Shown: positions 52,903 to 62,457, counted from the first letter of the stretch. The stretch is 64,000 nucleotides of DNA from [Mycobacterium] fortunisiensis (GCF_019050325.1 NZ_VOMB01000017.1:39465-103464), one strand, 5' to 3'. Notes: generated from the letters alone by a model not told the origin. Made by a program: numbers and translations.

Positions 52903-53481
52903 TCATGACGTTTCCCACGCCATGTCCCAGAAGTGCACTTCGAGGCGGAGCACCTCGGCCACCAACGTGTCGTGACCGTCCACCGCGAGCGCACCGAGAT
53001 CCTGGACGTAGCCGGCGAATTCCGGCACCGTCCAATGCTCCACGAACTCCCCGAACCGCGAGGTTGGCGACGCCGCGTACCTCCACGCCAGTAAGTAGAC
53101 CCGCTCGATGACCCACAGCGCGGTGACGGCCGCGTCGTAGGGCTGGTTATCGAGCCGTTGCAGCAGTTCCCGGTAAGCCAGCGTCGCCGGCAGCGGTGCG
53201 GCCGGCATTTCGATGTGGCGCCGCGCGGCCTGCTCGTCGAACCAGTTCAGTTCGGCCACCAGTGCCGCGCACCCGCCCGCCAGAACCGTTTGCGCCGGCC
53301 GGGGCGCCCGCGCCAACAGTCGAGCCTGAAAAGTCAGCAGATCGGCGACGAACAATGCGTCCTGTGCGAGCCATCGGTCGAACGCCGCGTCGGAAACAGT
53401 GCCGTCGCGTACAGCGTCCAGAAAGGTATGTCGGGTAGCGGCAGTCCAGAGGTCATCGAGCACGTCACGAACTCTAGTCAT
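52903..53481 (-). CDS. TenA-family (thiaminase II-like) protein
   Basis: From ATG 53481 the product has 192 residues and the all-helical TenA pattern: LWTAATRHTFLDAVRDGTVSDAAFDRWLAQDALFVADLLTFQARLLARAP, WFDEQAARR and a late acidic helix EVLRLEVHFWDMAWE. Typical thiaminase II has a catalytic Cys. Here LLAGG-C-AALVAEL supplies one, but assignment to the active site is uncertain. It may salvage or degrade a thiamin-like compound. No TPP riboswitch was seen upstream. Confidence 0.8.
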   Translation of the reverse strand: MTRVRDVLDDLWTAATRHTFLDAVRDGTVSDAAFDRWLAQDALFVADLLTFQARLLARAPRPAQTVLAGGCAALVAELNWFDEQAARRHIEMPAAPLPATLAYRELLQRLDNQPYDAAVTALWVIERVYLLAWRYAASPTSRFGEFVEHWTVPEFAGYVQDLGALAVDGHDTLVAEVLRLEVHFWDMAWETS

Positions 53482-53699
53482 GGAATACTCGGCCTGGTGA
53501 GTTACCGGCAAAGGGCACTATATCGCATTGTCGCCCAACCATTCTCGCCTGATGGGCAAGGCGCACCCAGTCGTCTTTGACCGGGTGCCGCCAACGATCT
53601 GATCGGCGCCTTGCACACGGCGACGTGTGCGGATCCGGAATAATCTCGCACCCAGCGAACTTGACTCAAGGGTCGCCCTTCCCCGACTCAGGAGCACCC

Positions 53700-54509
53700 A
53701 TGACCCGTCCCGTTCGCGTCGCCGTGCAGATTCAGCCCGGCGGTGCGCCCGACTACCGCACGTGGCGCGACGCCGTGCTGGCGGCCGACGACCTCGGCAC
53801 TGACGTGATCTTCGGTTACGACCACTTCCACCGCCCGGCGCTGGAGGCCATCGTCGACGGCAAACCCATCCTGCTCGACGAGCAACCTGACGTGGCCAAC
53901 TTCGAGGGCTGGACCGCGCTCGCGTCGTGGGGTGAGATCACCTCGCATGCCGAGATCGGGCTCCTCGTCACCGGCGTCGGTTACCGCAACCCGGACCTGC
54001 TCGCCGACATGGCACGCACCGTCGACCACATCAGCGGCGGCCGGCTCATCCTCGGCCTCGGCACCGGGTGGTACGAAAAGGATTACACCGCCTACGGTTA
54101 CGACTTCGGCACCTTCAGCTCCCGCTTCGATCTGTTCGATGAGAGCCTGATCCGCATCGAGAAGCGGCTGGCTGCCCTGATCCCGCCGCCCGTGCGTAAG
54201 TTGCCGATCCTCATCGGCGGCACGGGGCCCAAACGCTCGCTGCCCGCCGTTGCCCGGCACGCCGACATTTGGCACGCGTTCCAAGAGCTCGATGCGTTCC
54301 GCAAGTCCAGCGACCGCGTCGACGAACTGGCGGCGGCGTTCGGCCGCAGCGGTGCCGACATCGAACGCTCGACCCTGTGGCAGGAGGCCAACAGTGCCGA
54401 TGCCTTCCGCGAAGCCGGCGTGACGTTGTTCCAGACCGAACTCACCGCCGACAACGGATACGACCTCACGTCTCTCAAGCAGGTGCTCACCTGGCGGGAC
54501 AACGGGTGA
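53700..54509 (+). CDS. LLM-class F420-dependent oxidoreductase
   Basis: This 269-residue luciferase-like protein is shorter than most LLM enzymes, as in the TIGR03560-like subgroup. It has VAVQIQPGGAPDYRTWRDAVLAADDLGTD, TARTVDHISGGRLILGLGTGWYEKDYTAYG in shortened form, and LPILIGGTGPKRSLPAVARHADIWH. ATG 53700 follows AGGAGCAC. Upstream in-frame codons back to 53577 are not supported. Confidence 0.88.
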   Translation: MTRPVRVAVQIQPGGAPDYRTWRDAVLAADDLGTDVIFGYDHFHRPALEAIVDGKPILLDEQPDVANFEGWTALASWGEITSHAEIGLLVTGVGYRNPDLLADMARTVDHISGGRLILGLGTGWYEKDYTAYGYDFGTFSSRFDLFDESLIRIEKRLAALIPPPVRKLPILIGGTGPKRSLPAVARHADIWHAFQELDAFRKSSDRVDELAAAFGRSGADIERSTLWQEANSADAFREAGVTLFQTELTADNGYDLTSLKQVLTWRDNG

Positions 54510-54767
54510 CCACGTTCTGCCAGCTCAGTGGTCATGCGGCCGCTGCTGGTCAATAGCTCATCCGTCGACGTCGTGAACACCTGCGGATATGTGTGCCCCA
54601 ACGATTTTCACGACGCACTACGGGGCATCTCGCGTCCAATTGGCGGCAACGCCGAGCCGGTTCAGTCTTCGGCGACGCCGTCGTCACGCATGGTAATTGC
54701 GCACTTACCGGATGGGTATCGCGCACACTAGGACACGCATCCGACGCCATGGAGGAACGATGCCGGA

Positions 54768-56453
54768 ATGAGCCACGTCGCCGAATTCGACTACGTCATC
54801 GTGGGAGCGGGTAGTGCGGGCTGCCTGCTCGCCAATCGGCTCAGCGCCAACCCTGATCACCGCGTGCTCTTGATCGAAGCCGGCGGCAAAGACGACTGGT
54901 TCTGGATCAAGGTGCCGGTGGGCTACCTGTACACGATCGCCAACCCCCGCACCGACTGGTGCTTCACCACGGAGGCCGACCCCGGTCTGGCCGGCCGCAG
55001 CATTCATTACGCGCGGGGCCGCGTGATCGGCGGCTGCTCGTCGATCAACGCCATGATCCACATGCGTGGACAGTCTTCCGATTACGACCTGTGGGCGCAG
55101 GCCACCGGCGACGAGCGCTGGCTGTGGGGTGGCCGAGACGGTCCCGGCGAGACACTGGCGATCTACAAGCGCTTGGAGGACTACTTCGGCGGAGGCGACG
55201 ACTGGCACGGCGCCGGTGGTGAGATCCGCGTCGAGCGGCCGCGGGTGCGCTGGAAGATCCTGGACGCCTGGCAGGCCGCCGCTGCCGAGGTGGGCATCGC
55301 CCCGATCGACGAGTTCAACCGGGGCGACAACGCCGGCAGCGCGTACTTCCATGTCAACCAACGCCGCGGCCGTCGCTGGTCGATGGCCGATGCTTTCCTG
55401 CATCCCATCGCCCACCGATCCAATCTCACCGTGTACACCAACGCCCAGGCACTGCGGCTACTGATGGACGACCAGGTCCACGACGATCAGCGTCGCGGCG
55501 CCTGGACCACAGCTCAGCACCGCGCCACCGGTGTGCGGCTGCTCAAAGACGGCCGAATCGTCGACGTCCATGCCCGTCGGGAGGTGATCCTGAGCGCCGG
55601 AGCGATTGGCTCGCCGCATCTCATGCAGGCCTCGGGTCTGGGCCCAGCCGAACTGCTTACTCAGCACCAAGTACCGGTGGCGGTCGATCTGCCGGGAGTG
55701 GGTGAAAACCTCCAGGACCATCTGCAGCTGCGAACGATCTACCGGGTGCGGGGCGCCCGGACCGTCAACACGCTGTACCGCAATTGGATTACCCGTGGAG
55801 GCATGGGACTTCAGTACTTGACGCTGCGTTCAGGACCGCTGACCATGCCGCCCTCCACGCTGGGGGCTTTCGCCAAAAGCGACCCGGCGCTGGCCAGTCC
55901 GGATTTGGAGTGGCATGTGCAGCCCTTGTCTTTACCCAAGTTCGGCGAACCTCTGCACCCCTATGCAGCGATCACACCTTCGGTCTGCAATCTGCGCCCG
56001 AGCTCACGCGGCCAGGTGCATATCGCCGACGCGGATCCGCTGGTCAACCCGAAGATCGCCTGCAATTACCTGTCCACCGAGGCCGATCGTCAGATTGCCG
56101 TGACGGGCCTGCGGATGACCCGGCAGATCATGGCGGCGCCGGCGCTGGTCCGTTATCACCCGCAAGAGTTGCTGCCCGGCCCGCAACTGGTCAACGACGA
56201 AGACCTGCAGCAGGCGGCCGGTGAACTCGGTACGACGATCTTCCATCCGGTGGGCACGTGCGCGATGGGCGCCTTTGACGCGCGCGGTGTGCCGCGGTCG
56301 GCCGCGACGGTGCTCGACACCGACTGTCGGGTCTACGGCGTCGCCGGCCTTCGAGTGGCCGATGCGTCGGCGATGCCCGCCATCACCTCCGGCAACACCA
56401 ACGCGCCGGTCATGCTCATCGCAGAGCGCGCCGCCCGGGCGATCCTGGGATGA
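54768..56453 (+). CDS. GMC-family oxidoreductase (choline dehydrogenase-like)
   Basis: This 561-residue flavoprotein has the N-terminal ADP-binding motif (VIVGAGSAGCLLANRLSANP), GMC signature 1 region (YARGRVIGGCSSINAMIHMRG), signature 2 (SAGAIGSPHLMQASGLGP), and the active-site His in IFHPVGTCAMG with a downstream Asn in SGNTNAPVMLIAERAA. It oxidises an alcohol to an aldehyde or acid. Choline is possible but no betaine genes adjoin. GGAGGAACG lies 10 nt before ATG 54768. Confidence 0.92.
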   Translation: MSHVAEFDYVIVGAGSAGCLLANRLSANPDHRVLLIEAGGKDDWFWIKVPVGYLYTIANPRTDWCFTTEADPGLAGRSIHYARGRVIGGCSSINAMIHMRGQSSDYDLWAQATGDERWLWGGRDGPGETLAIYKRLEDYFGGGDDWHGAGGEIRVERPRVRWKILDAWQAAAAEVGIAPIDEFNRGDNAGSAYFHVNQRRGRRWSMADAFLHPIAHRSNLTVYTNAQALRLLMDDQVHDDQRRGAWTTAQHRATGVRLLKDGRIVDVHARREVILSAGAIGSPHLMQASGLGPAELLTQHQVPVAVDLPGVGENLQDHLQLRTIYRVRGARTVNTLYRNWITRGGMGLQYLTLRSGPLTMPPSTLGAFAKSDPALASPDLEWHVQPLSLPKFGEPLHPYAAITPSVCNLRPSSRGQVHIADADPLVNPKIACNYLSTEADRQIAVTGLRMTRQIMAAPALVRYHPQELLPGPQLVNDEDLQQAAGELGTTIFHPVGTCAMGAFDARGVPRSAATVLDTDCRVYGVAGLRVADASAMPAITSGNTNAPVMLIAERAARAILG

Positions 56454-56501
56454 GGCGGTCGACACCAAAAGGTCTCACTGCCGGCGAAAACACGACACAG
56501 G

Positions 56502-56963
56502 ATGGATGACATGGGATTTGACGGTTCCGCTGGAACTCGGGGCGGGTCGCAGCCCACCGGCCTCGGCTACCGCTTGCTCAACGTGGTGATGACGCCGTTC
56601 ATTCGCCGTCGCGGCTCTGTGGGTGGAATGAACGCGCTGCTGCTGACCACCGTTGGGCGCAAAACCGGGAAGGAACGCACGCTTCCGGTGAATTGGTTTC
56701 CCGGCTCGGACGGGAGCTGGTTGATCGTCGCGTCGGCAGCGGGCGCCGTGTCCAATCCCAGTTGGTACTACAACATCAAGGCCAACCCGGACAAAGTGCG
56801 GGTCGAGATAGATGGTCGATCCATACCCGTGCACCCTGAGCAACTCAGTGGCAGCGAGCGCGACGAAGCCTGGCGAATGATCAGTGTCCACAAGCGATTC
56901 AGCGAGTATCAGGAGAAGACTGACCGTCAGCTGCCGATCATCCGGCTTACCGCCCGCCGGTAG
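56502..56963 (+). CDS. deazaflavin-dependent nitroreductase-family protein
   Basis: This 153-residue protein is closer in length to Ddn than the copy at 19268. It has NALLLTTVGRKTGKERTLPVNWFPGSDGSWLIVASAAGAVSNPSWYYNIKANPDKVRVEI, the typical F420/quinone-reductase core with the GRKTG and NPSWYYN motifs. A second ATG at 56511 is an alternative start. It is 48 nt after the GMC gene and may share its transcript. Confidence 0.88.
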   Translation: MDDMGFDGSAGTRGGSQPTGLGYRLLNVVMTPFIRRRGSVGGMNALLLTTVGRKTGKERTLPVNWFPGSDGSWLIVASAAGAVSNPSWYYNIKANPDKVRVEIDGRSIPVHPEQLSGSERDEAWRMISVHKRFSEYQEKTDRQLPIIRLTARR

Positions 56964-57047
56964 GGCCCTGGCTGGTACCGCCGCCCCAAAGCCGTCGGAG
57001 AGGTGGGCGTGGCGATGAGTTCTGCCTTTTGCGGCAGTCTGATCTGC

Positions 57048-57611
57048 ATGGGCAAACTCATATATGGCTTCAACGTGTCGGTGGACGGGTATATCGCCGA
57101 TGCGCAGGGCAGCATCGACTGGTCCACACCGACCGACGAATTGCATCAGTACTGGAACGACTTCGAGCGCGAGACCGCCCTGTCGATCTACGGGCGCCGA
57201 CTCTACGATCTGATGTCCGCGTACTGGCCGACTGCCGACCAGGCCGCGGACGCCACCCCGCTGATCGTCGACTTCGCCCGCATTTGGCGCGACATGCCCA
57301 AGGTCGTGTTCTCACGCACCCTGGAGTCCGTCGCCTGGAACTCTCGCCTGGAACGCGGCGACCCGGTCGAGGTGGTGCGGAAGCTGAAAGCCGAAACCGA
57401 CGGCAATCTGGAGGTGGCCGGCGCGACCCTGGCCGCACCGATCGTGCAGGCCGGACTGGTGGATGAGTACCGTATCGTGGTCGCGCCCATCGCCGTCGGC
57501 GGCGGTATCCCGTTCTTTCCGGCCCTGCCGTCGTGGATCTCGCTGCGACTGTTGGAGAACCGCACCTTTCCGGGCGGCACGGTCCTGCTTCGTTACGAGG
57601 CAAAAACATGA
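57048..57611 (+). CDS. dihydrofolate reductase-family (RibD C-terminal) protein
   Basis: The 187-residue protein starts GKLIYGFNVSVDGYIADAQGSIDW, with GRRLYDLMSAYWPTADQA, KVVFSRTLESVAWNS and the substrate/NADPH region EVAGATLAAPIVQAGLVDEYRIVVAPIAVGGGIPFFP. This is the RibD C-terminal/DHFR-like fold seen in stand-alone actinobacterial reductases. ATG 57048 is chosen because homology begins there. Upstream starts at 57003 and 57015 are in frame. Confidence 0.88.
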   Translation: MGKLIYGFNVSVDGYIADAQGSIDWSTPTDELHQYWNDFERETALSIYGRRLYDLMSAYWPTADQAADATPLIVDFARIWRDMPKVVFSRTLESVAWNSRLERGDPVEVVRKLKAETDGNLEVAGATLAAPIVQAGLVDEYRIVVAPIAVGGGIPFFPALPSWISLRLLENRTFPGGTVLLRYEAKT

Positions 57612-57643
57612 CTGAGCGATGCGCAGCCGTCGGCGGAGCCGGC

Positions 57644-58102
57644 CTACAGAGAGTCGTCGCACAGCGCGCCGATCGGCGCCACCACGCGGTCGGCGCCGTC
57701 GACCCAAACGGCCGCCCCACTCCTGATGTCCGGGGCGAGCAAACCCTGATTGTGAGAAGGCCACTGCACGAACTCATGTCCGGCCAATTCGTCCTGAACC
57801 ACGGACGCAACCCATACCATGGCCTGCTCCGAAGTCGTGTCGAATGCGAAACCCCGACCCACTGAGAACGAGCCCAGATCTACCTCATCCGTCAATGACG
57901 TAAATCCAATCGACACTGAACGATTGGAGAACACCGTGAGTGCCCACTCGACGCCATCGAAGCTGACCGCTCTCCCCTGTCGCCGACATCGAAGATCGCG
58001 GGCGATCGCCGCCAGCGCTGCAACCCATCCACCTGGAACTTCCGATGAGGCCTCACCGAACAATGGAACCCGCCACTCGTGCACGACCTCCGGGAACACC
58101 AT
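57644..58102 (-). CDS. hypothetical protein
   Basis: The 152-residue soluble protein begins VFPEVVHEWRVPLFGEASSEVPGGWVAALAAIARDL and has a beta-rich middle (VEWALTVFSNRSVSIGFTSLTDEVDLGSFSVGRGFAF) and a C-terminal WPSHNQGLLAPDIRSGAAVWVDG. No motif was recognised. The codon pattern is consistent with a real gene. It converges with the DHFR-like gene. Confidence 0.7.
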   Translation of the reverse strand: MVFPEVVHEWRVPLFGEASSEVPGGWVAALAAIARDLRCRRQGRAVSFDGVEWALTVFSNRSVSIGFTSLTDEVDLGSFSVGRGFAFDTTSEQAMVWVASVVQDELAGHEFVQWPSHNQGLLAPDIRSGAAVWVDGADRVVAPIGALCDDSL

Positions 58103-58188
58103 GGCCTTACTCTGTCAGATCACACTTGCACGTTGCGTCGACGTAGCCAACCCGTTTTGCGGCAGGTGTTTCATCCAGGCCGGCTGCC

Positions 58189-58548
58189 CTATCGACAGCA
58201 GTTCGGGTCGAGTACCACGCACAGTGCCTGCAGCGCTTCGGGTTTGGCCTGGTGAAAGACGTTCATACCGCGTCGGTCGGAGATCACCAGCCCTGCTTTG
58301 CGGAGCTGCCCCAGATGGTGACTGACCGTGGACTCGCTCAACTCGAGCGCCGCGGCCAGATCGCCGCTGGTCTCCTCTCCTGGGCGCGAGCTGAACAGTA
58401 GAGACATGATTTTGACCCGCATCGGATCGGCGAGCGCCTTGAGTCGCATCGCCACCTCCAGAGCGTCAGCGTCACTGAGGGGCCCGGCGGCCACCGGCGA
58501 GCAGCACACCGGTGCGGACATGTCGATCGCGGGCAGCGCTTTGGGCAT
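58189..58548 (-). CDS. arsR: ArsR-family arsenic-responsive regulator
   Basis: ATG 58548 gives 119 residues. The ArsR winged helix is clear (RLKALADPMRVKIMSLLFSSRPGEETSGDLAAALELSESTVSHHLGQLRKAGLVISDRRG). Cysteine pairs lie near both ends (VCCSP at about 14-16 and PNCCR at the C-terminus), as in actinobacterial As(III) sensors that use terminal cysteines. It is divergent from arsI and acr3, with a perfect inverted repeat between, so it likely represses both directions until As(III) binds. Confidence 0.92.
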   Translation of the reverse strand: MPKALPAIDMSAPVCCSPVAAGPLSDADALEVAMRLKALADPMRVKIMSLLFSSRPGEETSGDLAAALELSESTVSHHLGQLRKAGLVISDRRGMNVFHQAKPEALQALCVVLDPNCCR

Positions 58549-58573
58549 GGACCCATCTTGCCACATATTCTTG

Positions 58574-58626
58574 ACATATATCGAAAAGGTGGCAGGCTGG
58601 CATCGACGTATTGGTTCGATATATGT
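58574..58626. promoter_or_regulatory. ArsR operator pair in the divergent promoter
   Basis: ACATATATCGAA (58574-58585) and its exact complement TTCGATATATGT (58615-58626) face each other across 29 nt. The pair lies between arsR (start 58548) and arsI (start 58651), 25 nt from each start. AT-rich ATAT/TCGA half sites are usual for ArsR proteins. Confidence 0.82.
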
Positions 58627-58650
58627 CTCAGCCTTAGTGGGAGGTCCATC

Positions 58651-59100
58651 ATGTCCCGTGTTCAGTTGGCGCTCAATGTCGACAATCTCGACGAGGCGAT
58701 CACGTTCTACTCCAAACTGTTCGACACTGCGCCGGCCAAGGTGAAGCCCGGCTACGCCAACTTCACGGTCGCCGAGCCGCCGCTGAAGTTGGTGCTGCTG
58801 GAAAACCCCGGCAAAGGCGGCACCATCAACCACCTCGGGGTCGAGGTCGAATCCAGCGACAAGGTGCACGACGAGATCGCCCGGTTGACCGGCGAAGGAT
58901 TGTTCACCGACGAGGAGATCGGCACCACGTGTTGTTTCGCCACCCAGGACAAAGTCTGGGTGACCGGCCCTGCCGGCGAGAAATGGGAGGTCTACACCGT
59001 GCTCGCCGACTCCGACACATTCGGCACCAGCCCTCAACTCCTCGCCAACGGTGAGGACGGAGTGTGCTGCGGCGGCACTGTCGCGCAGGACCCGGCTTGA
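58651..59100 (+). CDS. arsI: ArsI/CadI-like C-As lyase
   Basis: This 149-residue vicinal-oxygen-chelate protein matches CadI of M. tuberculosis and the organoarsenical lyase ArsI. Metal ligands Q5, H61 and E113 and the arsenic-binding vicinal cysteines C94-C95 (GTTCCFATQ) are all in the expected places. A second pair (GVCCGG) sits near the C-terminus. ArsI breaks the C-As bond of methylarsenite using Fe(II) and oxygen. ATG 58651 has GGGAGG upstream. Confidence 0.9.
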   Translation: MSRVQLALNVDNLDEAITFYSKLFDTAPAKVKPGYANFTVAEPPLKLVLLENPGKGGTINHLGVEVESSDKVHDEIARLTGEGLFTDEEIGTTCCFATQDKVWVTGPAGEKWEVYTVLADSDTFGTSPQLLANGEDGVCCGGTVAQDPA

Positions 59101-59143
59101 TGCCGGTGGTATTCGGTGCCACCACCGCGGCGGTGGCGCCGGC

Positions 59144-60247
59144 ATGACGGGCGCCAGCACTGCACCATCTCCGGTGGTCGGCAAGCTCTCCACCCTTGAC
59201 CGGTTCCTTCCCGTCTGGATCGGCGTGGCCATGGCCGCCGGGCTCTTGTTGGGCCGCTGGATCCCCGGCTTGAACACCGCACTGGAAAAGGTTCAGATCG
59301 ACGGGATTTCACTGCCCATCGCCCTGGGTCTGTTGATCATGATGTATCCGGTGCTGGCGAAAGTTCGCTATGACCGCCTCGACACGGTCACCGGCGACCG
59401 CAAACTGCTGATCTCCTCGCTGCTGTTGAACTGGGTGCTGGGCCCGGCGTTGATGTTCGCGCTGGCCTGGCTGCTGTTGCCGGACCTGCCCGAATACCGC
59501 ACCGGCCTGATCATCGTCGGGTTGGCCCGCTGTATCGCGATGGTCATCATCTGGAACGACCTGGCTTGCGGCGACCGTGAAGCCGCCGCCGTCCTGGTCG
59601 CACTCAACTCGATATTCCAGGTCGTCATGTTCGCCGTGTTGGGCTGGTTCTACCTCTCAGTGCTGCCTGGCCGGCTCGGCCTGGAACAGACGACGATCGA
59701 CACATCACCGTGGCAGATCGCCAAATCCGTCCTCATCTTCCTGGGTATCCCGCTGATCGCCGGGTACCTCTCCCGCCGCATCGGAGAGAAGACCCGGGGC
59801 CGTGACTGGTACGAATCCAAGTTCCTGCCCAAGGTCGGGCCGTGGGCGCTCTACGGGTTGCTGTTCACCATCGTGATTCTCTTTGCCCTGCAAGGTGATC
59901 AGATCACCAACCGACCCTGGGACGTGGTCCGCATCGCGCTGCCCCTGTTGACGTATTTCGCGGTCATGTGGGGCGGCGGCTATCTGCTCGGCACCCTGCT
60001 CGACCTCGGATACGAACGGACCACCACCCTGGCGTTCACCGCCGCGGGCAACAACTTCGAACTCGCCATCGCGGTGGCGATCGCCACCTATGGCGCCACC
60101 TCCGGACAAGCCCTGGCCGGCGTCGTCGGCCCGCTGATCGAAGTCCCGGTCCTCGTCGCGCTGGTCTATGTCTCCCTGGCGCTACGCAAACGGTTCCACC
60201 ATCACACCTCCGAGCACACCGACGGCGCACCGGCGAGATCGGAATGA
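59144..60247 (+). CDS. arsB: Acr3-type arsenite efflux permease
   Basis: The 367-residue membrane protein has ten helices and the Acr3 hallmarks LARCIAMVIIWNDLACGDREAAAVLVALNSIFQV (catalytic Cys in helix 4) and TLAFTAAGNNFELAIAVAIATYG (helix 9 Glu). ATG 59144 is used. Upstream in-frame codons back to 59051 overlap arsI and lack homology. With ArsI it removes methylated and inorganic trivalent arsenic. No arsenate reductase gene is adjacent. Confidence 0.93.
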   Translation: MTGASTAPSPVVGKLSTLDRFLPVWIGVAMAAGLLLGRWIPGLNTALEKVQIDGISLPIALGLLIMMYPVLAKVRYDRLDTVTGDRKLLISSLLLNWVLGPALMFALAWLLLPDLPEYRTGLIIVGLARCIAMVIIWNDLACGDREAAAVLVALNSIFQVVMFAVLGWFYLSVLPGRLGLEQTTIDTSPWQIAKSVLIFLGIPLIAGYLSRRIGEKTRGRDWYESKFLPKVGPWALYGLLFTIVILFALQGDQITNRPWDVVRIALPLLTYFAVMWGGGYLLGTLLDLGYERTTTLAFTAAGNNFELAIAVAIATYGATSGQALAGVVGPLIEVPVLVALVYVSLALRKRFHHHTSEHTDGAPARSE

Positions 60248-60251
60248 TCGT

Positions 60252-60863
60252 TTACAGCCCGGACGGTACGACCTTGCCGTTCACCGTCACCTCGACCTGA
60301 CCGGTCTTCGTGTTGTACTCGATCTTGCCGTGCTCGAACGTCGTCGTGACGAGATCGCCGTCGGTGTTCTCGTCACTGGTCGGCACGCCCAACGGACCCG
60401 CCGAGCCATTGTCACCGGTGACCACCGGTAGACCCTCCGGGTCGCGTGGGACGTTCCAGGCCTCCCGGATCTTGCCCCCGGTGATGAATGCCGGTGTGCC
60501 CGCCTCGTCGTTCTTGGCGACGATCGCGCCGCCCTGGAACTGCTGAAACACCACGCCACTATCCCGGGTTCCGGCGTTACGGTCACCCGTCAGCGGCTTG
60601 CCGAGGGCCTGCTTCTGCTCTTCGGTTGCCGACGAATACTTGGCGGCGATCGGACCGGTCAAAGTCACCTCGACGTCCCGCTCCCCGATGAGTTTCACTT
60701 CGTTGGCCTGCGCCGGGGCTTGAGTTGTGGAGGTGGAGATCAGTCCGACCTGGGGCGACGCCGACGGGTCGACGCTCGTGCCGTTGCCGCAGCCCACAGC
60801 GATCAGCGCGACGGCGGCGGCCAGTCCAATGGCTGCGGTGTGGCGGTTTGCGGTCGTCCTCAT
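60252..60863 (-). CDS. LGFP-repeat lipoprotein
   Basis: The 203-residue lipoprotein signal peptide ends AVGC (C25). The mature part has LGFP-type repeats: GPIAAKYSSATEEQKQALGKPLTGD, VVFQQFQGGAIVAKNDEAGTPAFITGGKIREAWN and LGVPTSDE with FEHGKIEYN. LGFP repeats are thought to bind the mycolate/arabinogalactan cell wall in actinobacteria. It converges with acr3, with 4 nt between stops. Confidence 0.88.
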   Translation of the reverse strand: MRTTANRHTAAIGLAAAVALIAVGCGNGTSVDPSASPQVGLISTSTTQAPAQANEVKLIGERDVEVTLTGPIAAKYSSATEEQKQALGKPLTGDRNAGTRDSGVVFQQFQGGAIVAKNDEAGTPAFITGGKIREAWNVPRDPEGLPVVTGDNGSAGPLGVPTSDENTDGDLVTTTFEHGKIEYNTKTGQVEVTVNGKVVPSGL

Positions 60864-61010
60864 GGGTTTCCTCTCGCGTCTTTCCGGTGGCGGATCTCCC
60901 AGCGGAGCGTAACCGAGATCTCAGTTGATGATCGCGGCCCGATCGGCACACAGGAAGCGAGCACGAGCGTGAGCGCGATTGTTGTCGTACCTGTCTGTGA
61001 TGATGACGGT

Positions 61011-62333
61011 ATGTCCGCGACCGCAGCGCCCGCCTCCACCGAGGTCAATCCCGCGCAGCGGTTGGAGATGCTGTTCGACGAGTTGTCGGAGCTGACCGGT
61101 CAACGCAACGCCATCGACGCCCGCATCGTGGAAATCGTCGCCGAAATAGACCAGGACGGACTCTGGGGCGCCACCGGCGCTCGCTCCATCAACGCCTTGG
61201 TGGCGTGGAAAACCGGCATCACCCCACACAACGCCGAGATCGTGGTCGCCGTGGCACGACGACTCGAGGAGTTTCCCCGCTGCGCGCAAGGCATGCGCGA
61301 AGGCCGGCTGTCACTGGACCAGGTCGGTGTGATCGCCGAAAAGGCCGGCGACGGCTCCGACGCGCACTACGCCGAACTCGCCGCTGTGGCCACAGTTGAC
61401 CAGTTGCGCACCGCAGTCAAACTCGAGCCAGGACCTCAACCACAGCCCGAACCCGAACCGCAGCGCTTCCTCACCAAAACCGAGACCGAGCACTACACCA
61501 CGTGGCGCATCCGACTCCCCCGACTGGAAGCCGCCAAACTCGACGCCGGCCTACGCTCCCACCACGACGCACTCGTCGCCGACTGGAAACACCACCAACC
61601 CGGTGACGACAAGGACCAGGGCGAGGGCCAGGCTGACTCCGACCACGACCACGGCACTGACGACGACACCAGGACCGAGGACGGGCAGCCACCGTTTCCC
61701 AATAGTGTGGATGCCTTCATGAGCCTGATCGAAGCCGGCTGGGACACCGACGTGGCCCGCCGCCCCCACGGCCAACACACCACTGTCATCGTCCACCTCA
61801 ACCTTGACAACCACGGCGACAAGCCAACCGCCGCACTGCATCTGGGCCCGCTGCTCACCGACGAAGAACGACGCTATCTGCTGTGCGAGGCCACCTTCGA
61901 AGCCTGGTTCGAACGCGACGGACAACCCATCGGCGCCGCCCGCACCACCCGCCAGATCAGCCGCCGACTGCGCCGCGCCCTCGAACACCGCGACCGCTGC
62001 TGCGTGGTGCCCGGCTGCGGAGCCACCCGCGGACTACACGCCCACCACATACGCCACTGGGAAGGCGGCGGCCCCACCGAACTGTCCAACCTCGCCCTGG
62101 TCTGCCCGTATCACCACCGCGCCCACCACCAGGGCCACATCACCATCACCGGCCCCGCCCACCAACTCACCGTCACCGACAGCCGCGGGCGATCACTGCA
62201 CACCGGATCACTGGCCCGCACACCCACCAAACCCCCACCAGACGTCCCGCCCTGCCCAGGCCCAACCGGCGAACGCGCCGACTGGTGGTGGTACCAACCC
62301 TTCCAGCCACAAGCCCCACCAACAACGAACTAG
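61011..62333 (+). CDS. DUF222-HNH protein (13E12 REP family)
   Basis: This 440-residue protein has an N-terminal DUF222 (LFDELSELTGQRNAIDARIVEIVAEID, WKTGITPHNAEIVVAVARRLEEFP), a charged variable linker (about 200-235) and a C-terminal HNH domain with two cysteine pairs and the histidine core (VPGCGATRGLHAHHIRHWEGGGPTELSNLALVCPYHH). It is the multicopy mycobacterial 13E12 type, probably a nuclease. ATG 61011 is chosen. The frame is open upstream but is the shadow of the LGFP gene. Confidence 0.9.
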   Translation: MSATAAPASTEVNPAQRLEMLFDELSELTGQRNAIDARIVEIVAEIDQDGLWGATGARSINALVAWKTGITPHNAEIVVAVARRLEEFPRCAQGMREGRLSLDQVGVIAEKAGDGSDAHYAELAAVATVDQLRTAVKLEPGPQPQPEPEPQRFLTKTETEHYTTWRIRLPRLEAAKLDAGLRSHHDALVADWKHHQPGDDKDQGEGQADSDHDHGTDDDTRTEDGQPPFPNSVDAFMSLIEAGWDTDVARRPHGQHTTVIVHLNLDNHGDKPTAALHLGPLLTDEERRYLLCEATFEAWFERDGQPIGAARTTRQISRRLRRALEHRDRCCVVPGCGATRGLHAHHIRHWEGGGPTELSNLALVCPYHHRAHHQGHITITGPAHQLTVTDSRGRSLHTGSLARTPTKPPPDVPPCPGPTGERADWWWYQPFQPQAPPTTN

Positions 62334-62457
62334 GACGGCCACAGGGGCAGCTCTGTCGCGGTGCATTGCTGCGCCCCAACAGATCTCGCTTGCAGAGCTA
62401 CGTCTCACCCTGCTGGACAAGCATTTTCGCTCACCCGACACCGTGACCGGTTGGCGC

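Noticed and set aside
53482..53699. TPP riboswitch near the TenA gene
   Set aside because: No THI-box-like conserved segments were seen on either strand.
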